NCBI GenBank assembly: GCA_900074885.1
Contig: FJUW01000017.1
Coordinates: forward strand, 503,933 to 567,932
Length of the DNA stretch: 64,000 nucleotides
Direction: 5' to 3'
Source: Rhynchosporium graminicola
Taxonomy: Eukaryota; Ascomycota; Leotiomycetes; Helotiales; Ploettnerulaceae
Shown here: piece after piece, positions 60,314 to 64,000 of the stretch
Layout of the letters: each line of letters begins with the position of its first letter
Position numbering within the stretch: the first letter of the stretch is position 1
Program-made: the position numbers and the translations under genes
The notes under the pieces: generated by a model
What the model saw: only the letters and a program-made list of their open reading frames with translations
Databases searched by the model: none
Told to the model about the DNA's origin: nothing

Positions 60314-61242
60314 ATAGTGCTTTTACTAGTTCCTGCCGGTGCTCTTTCGGCGGCGTATCGTATATATTACCTGCGATATATTCGCGCTTTCCTTAAGATA
60401 AAGTATAATAATACTCCTGTTTTAGAACTCTTATACTTATTTAATAAGCCTAACTCTAAGCTTTATAAGTATTATTCGGCGTTAAAGAGCAGTTATAAGC
60501 ATATGAGTTACTTAAATATAAACGTAGTTATATATACTAACGCGTTATAGTTACTTAATTATATTAATACGGAGTATACTATTTTATCCGGTTTACTTCC
60601 TAGCGGCGAAGCTAAGGACGCGGAGCTGAATCGGGGTAGTATTATAGCTACTTATAAGGCTATTAATCAGATCTGCCGTCTCGCGAAATCTACTGCTCCT
60701 ACTATTACGTTAGAGATTATTACTATATAATTAGCAGAGACTTAGGCTTTAAGGCGTTCTATAGAGAAAGTATTTAAGGAGTTAGAGTTTATTAAGGCAG
60801 TAAGTTGCGATCTTAAACCCTTAGATACTAGTATAATACTAACGCGATATAGGATTTAGATCTTCTAATAGTCGATTCGGCAGAGTTTAGGTTAATAGCC
60901 GAAACAGCGTTAAAGTAGATAAAGGAATTAAATAGTATTATACGGGAATTTACAAAGAAAGCTATATTTAAAGCTACGATATCTAACGCTAAGGGAAAGA
61001 GGAATTTACCTTCTAGTTCAGAGATAGCGTCGGATCTGGATACTCCCGGACCCTCTCTAAAGAAAAAAGCCCGTAGGATTAGCTATTATACTCAGTCTGC
61101 TACTAGAGCTACGTTAGCAGAATTAAGTAAGGAGTTAGATATAGTAGTTCCGGTTCTAGATATTCTAGAATTACTAGAAGCTCCGGAGAACTTAGGGGAG
61201 AAAGCCGGTAAAGTAAAAGTAGTTAAAGAAGTAGAGTTTTAG
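60314..61242 (+). CDS. Antisense gene of E7b: unknown protein with one intron
   Basis: Exon 1 is about 60314-60799 and exon 2 is 60853-61239, with a TAG at 61240. The intron (60800-60852, 53 bp) has GTAAGT, a perfect TACTAAC branch site (60837-60843) and TAG, and splicing is in phase, giving about 291 codons. The start is inferred as ATG changed to ATA at 60314, directly before GTG. Readable parts are LLVPAGALSAAYRIYYLRY, NKPNSKLYKYYSALKSSYKH, LPSGEAKDAELNRGSIIATY, RRSIEKVFKELEFIKA, then DLLIVDSAEFRLIAE, KKAIFKATISNAKGKRNLPS and SKELDIVVPVLDILELLE. Codons 1-78 are open; later ones carry a few TAG/TAA at Gln. Its end faces the pol stop about 70 bp away. The domain is unknown. From memory, Boty elements of Botrytis carry an antisense gene called brtn; whether this is related is unchecked. 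Confidence 0.62.
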
Positions 61243-61308
61243 ATATAGCGTTATTATAGGGTATAATCGGGGGATTATCCTTAGTAATAAATTCTGATAC
61301 TAGTGACT

Positions 61309-64000
61309 ATAATAGCTTATTATTCTCTAGGTAACTATAGTTATCTATTTCGTCTTCCTAGGCCTTAATCTACTGATCTAGTTTATATAGAGGTCTAGGT
61401 TTACTTAGGTTAGTAGCGTAGAAGTCTCTGAGCTTATACGGAGTACCTATTAAGTCGGAAGCGTTATACTAAGTTAGGTCCGGGTCGTAGCCTAGCTAGC
61501 TAACTTAATACTTCAGATTACCTCTTAGGAGCCGTATAGTAAGTATATCTTATAACTCCTACTCTTCTTAAGTAGCGATAACCTCCAGGGGTAGGTTTAG
61601 TAACTCCTAGCCTAGTAATAAGTCGTCCGGGTTCTTAAAGAGTAATTCGGGAGCGAATATATCGTATATAGAAGATCCCGGGGGTAAATCAAGCTTATAG
61701 AAGTATCAGATCTTAGCTAGGACCTAGTATAGTCCTACTTAGAGACTAGATAGCTTCTTACTTAGCTAGTAATTCTTAAGGTTCCTTATAGAGAGAAATA
61801 CCTTATCTCTAACTTCCTAGTCGATACTGCGCTATTTCGGGTCAGTTGCGGCGCTTATCCTATACTAGGCAGCTAGTATATTAGCTTTTATAACCTCGAT
61901 AGCGGATTTAGTACGTTTAGCTAGGGATTTAGTATTAGTATAATTAAGCTTCTCTTGCGGTATCGATCCGGTGGGTTACTTCTAGTCCTAGCTATTCCGT
62001 AGTAGTATACTGTATTTAAGGGTATATAGCGCTATACCGATAGAGTCGTAAGGCAGAGTTACTTAGGCGCGGTCTATTATCGGTAATAGTTCGCCCTAGT
62101 TACTCTAGTAGTAATTAATAAAGGGTCTAAGGCGTTAGTTAATATACTAATTCATAATCTCCGTTTATCTGTCGGTTTACTAGTAGAAGGAGGTAGAGAG
62201 CTTAATCTTAACTCCGATTATATAGTAAAACTCTTACTAGAAGGATAAGACTAACTGAGCTCCTCGGTCGGATATAATTAACTCAGGGGTATATCCGAAA
62301 CAATATATCTATTAAATAAATAATATTACTATCCCGCGGGTATCGATATTACAGTAGTATAGTATCGATACAGAGTCCTTCCCTAGGCGGTCAATAAATA
62401 CTAATATCTTATTAAATCCTTAGTTATCAGGCGGGAAGTCCTTAAAATCTATAGCTAAGTGCTATATAAGATAGCTAGGCACCGGTAATAAGTATAAGAA
62501 TCCTTGCTATTTCGTTTACCTCGGATAAGAGTACTAATAAGGGTAGTAATTACGAGTATACCGTTTTATATCCGATATAAGTCCTTTCTAGTAGTAACAG
62601 GTAGAAATCATTTCAGCGGTCTTACGAGTATTCAGATAAGTAGAGGAAACTTAATCGTAGACTTCGCTAATCAAACAGGTATATAGCAGGGTATAGCGTT
62701 ATACGTATAGATAACTATTATAAAGTAGTAAACTATTATTAATAGTATAGCTATCTCCTAATATATTCCGTTTATTAGAGAACGATTCTCAGTTGAATTA
62801 GTATAGCTTCTCGATCAAATTAAAGGAGTTACGTGCGGGTTCCGGTAGCGTATCGGTCCCTAGCGATATTAGGCATATATAACTGATTTAATCGATATAA
62901 TACTTAGCTAGTTCCGCGTTAATCCTAGGGTCTAGGCGGTCTAGAGGTAGTAAAACCCGAGATCTACTATTCTGTTTCTATTATTCTTATATCCTTAGAT
63001 CTTATTCCTTACAGCTAAGGATATTAGCTTTAGCGTTATCTTTACTAAGCGTATATATAATTTGAAAGTTGAATTCGGAAAGGAATTCTATCTATCTAGC
63101 TTACTTACTAATCAGGACCTTAGTAGTTATAAAGTACTCTAAGGATCGATAGTCCGTATATACGCCGGTATAGCGTTATAGAGATATAAGTTCCGATCTC
63201 TATTTCCGGAAAGACTTAATAATAGCATATAGCTCCTTATCATAGATCTCTTAGTTTAGTTCATATCTATTAAGAACATAGGAGTAGAATCTAATTAGAT
63301 ACTATTAGTTATCTTCATATAATTAGGAGATAACTCTAGCTATTATACCATCGGAAGTATTAGTTTCTAGTTTAGTTTATAATTCAGGGTCGAAATAGTA
63401 TAGTTTCTATACTAATAATAGCTATTAACGTAAATCGTCGAAGGACTTCTTATAATCGTCAGTGAAATTCTATAGTACTATAGGCCGAGTAAGCACTAAG
63501 AGGGGTTTAGCGATAAGGCCGAAATTCCGAATAAATTAATAGTAGAACCCACAGAATCCTAGGAAGGATTTCATAGCTATTACTATTTCGGGGTACTTCT
63601 AGTCTACTAATAGTACTACCTTCTCGGGATCTAGTTCGATTCCGTTAGTAGTAACAATATATCCGAGGTATTTAGTCCAGGTAACGTGGAATTCGCTCTT
63701 CTTAATATCTACCTAAAGTCCAGTATCTATTAAGTATTATAGTACTAATTTAATATATTCCTTATATTCCTAGAGCGTTTCCGAGTATATAAGGATATTA
63801 TCTAAGTAAGCTATATAGAAATTATCTAAGTAGTCTAGTAGTATATCGTTCATATATCGTTAGTACGTACTAGGTCTATTATAGAGCTTAAAAGGTAATA
63901 CTTTATATTTATAAGATCCGAAGCGGGTTCGGAAGGTAGTATACTCATCTGATTCGGGGTCTATAAAGATACGGTTAAATACTACCCGGATATCTAGTTT
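61309..64000 (-). pseudogene. E7b pol: RT, RNase H, integrase, chromodomain
   Basis: Reading down the minus strand, reverse transcriptase (64000 to about 63500) has EYTTFRTRFGSYKYKVLPF and NFYIAYLDNILIYS. RNase H is at about 63250-63020, with YEIYDKELYAIIKSF and YRSLEYFITTKVLISK. The integrase core is at about 62470-62040: LAIDFKDFPPDNQGFNKILV, ELIISDRGAQLVLSF, TDRQTEIMNQYINQRLRPF. The GPY/F-like region and a chromodomain (about 61600-61400: QYNASDLIGTPYKLRDFYAT) follow, ending near 61309. TAA/TAG replace Gln or Trp at many sites. The part before reverse transcriptase lies outside the window. Confidence 0.85.

Larger units (their letters stand above)
59520..64000 (-). mobile_element. E7b: Ty3/gypsy chromovirus with antisense gene, continues past window
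   Basis: The 3' LTR is 59520-59787, next to TTACCCCCCCC (polypurine tract). Then come about 500 bp of spacer, the antisense gene (60314-61242), and pol on the minus strand from about 61309 to beyond 64000. It is inserted in E7a of the same family; the suspected target is GGTAA (59515-59519), whose partner is outside. It is less RIPed than E6, but pol still holds many stops. Confidence 0.88.

Noticed and set aside
62504..62686. 60-codon plus-strand frame
   Set aside because: Shadow of the E7b integrase on the minus strand.

Overview
The window looks like a repeat-rich region of a filamentous ascomycete (Pezizomycotina) genome. Host genes have short GT..AG introns. The repeats carry the signature of repeat-induced point mutation (RIP): CpA and TpG are depleted, TpA is in excess, and reading frames are closed almost only by TAA/TAG where CAA, CAG or TGG would be expected. 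Two Ty3/gypsy copies with 268-bp LTRs carry an extra antisense gene, recalling (from memory) the Boty elements of Botrytis, so Leotiomycetes is possible but not proven.

Layout. 1-5661: host DNA, with a two-exon hypothetical gene on the minus strand (3415-4227) and the start of unknown gene X on the plus strand. Gene X is cut by two LTR retrotransposons, E1 (5662-12225) and E2 (12392-24131). Its frame resumes at 12231 and again at 24137. E2 is itself interrupted by a small non-autonomous LTR element, N1 (12674-14257). 24137-28734: a host island with a dihydroorotase gene carrying one frameshift, a solo LTR that shows no RIP, and decayed genes. 28735-36289: a minus-strand Ty1/copia element E3, which holds a second N1 copy and appears to lie in an intron of a decayed gene. 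About 37300-48600: a plus-strand copia pol (E5) interrupted by gypsy element E4 (38613-44591). 48990-49970: a decayed gene. 49976-54634: E6, an internally deleted gypsy element. 54640-58212: RIP-decayed sequence including an aldo/keto reductase relic and a copia gag-protease fragment. 58213-59042: the end of a Fot1/pogo-like DNA transposon. 59043-64000: two stacked copies (E7a, E7b) of the E6 family, the second running off the window.

Six insertions (E1, E2, both N1 copies, E3, E4) and E6 have paired LTRs of equal length and 5-bp target duplications, so the nesting order can be read directly. The only gene with clear metabolic function is dihydroorotase (de novo pyrimidine synthesis). The most notable items are an intron-containing gene on the strand opposite pol in the E6/E7b family, a long unknown third ORF downstream of pol in E2, and an LTR 5'-terminal block (in plus-strand orientation) plus adjoining leader shared between non-autonomous N1 and the E6/E7b family. 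Boundaries of protein domains inside RIP-decayed elements are approximate.
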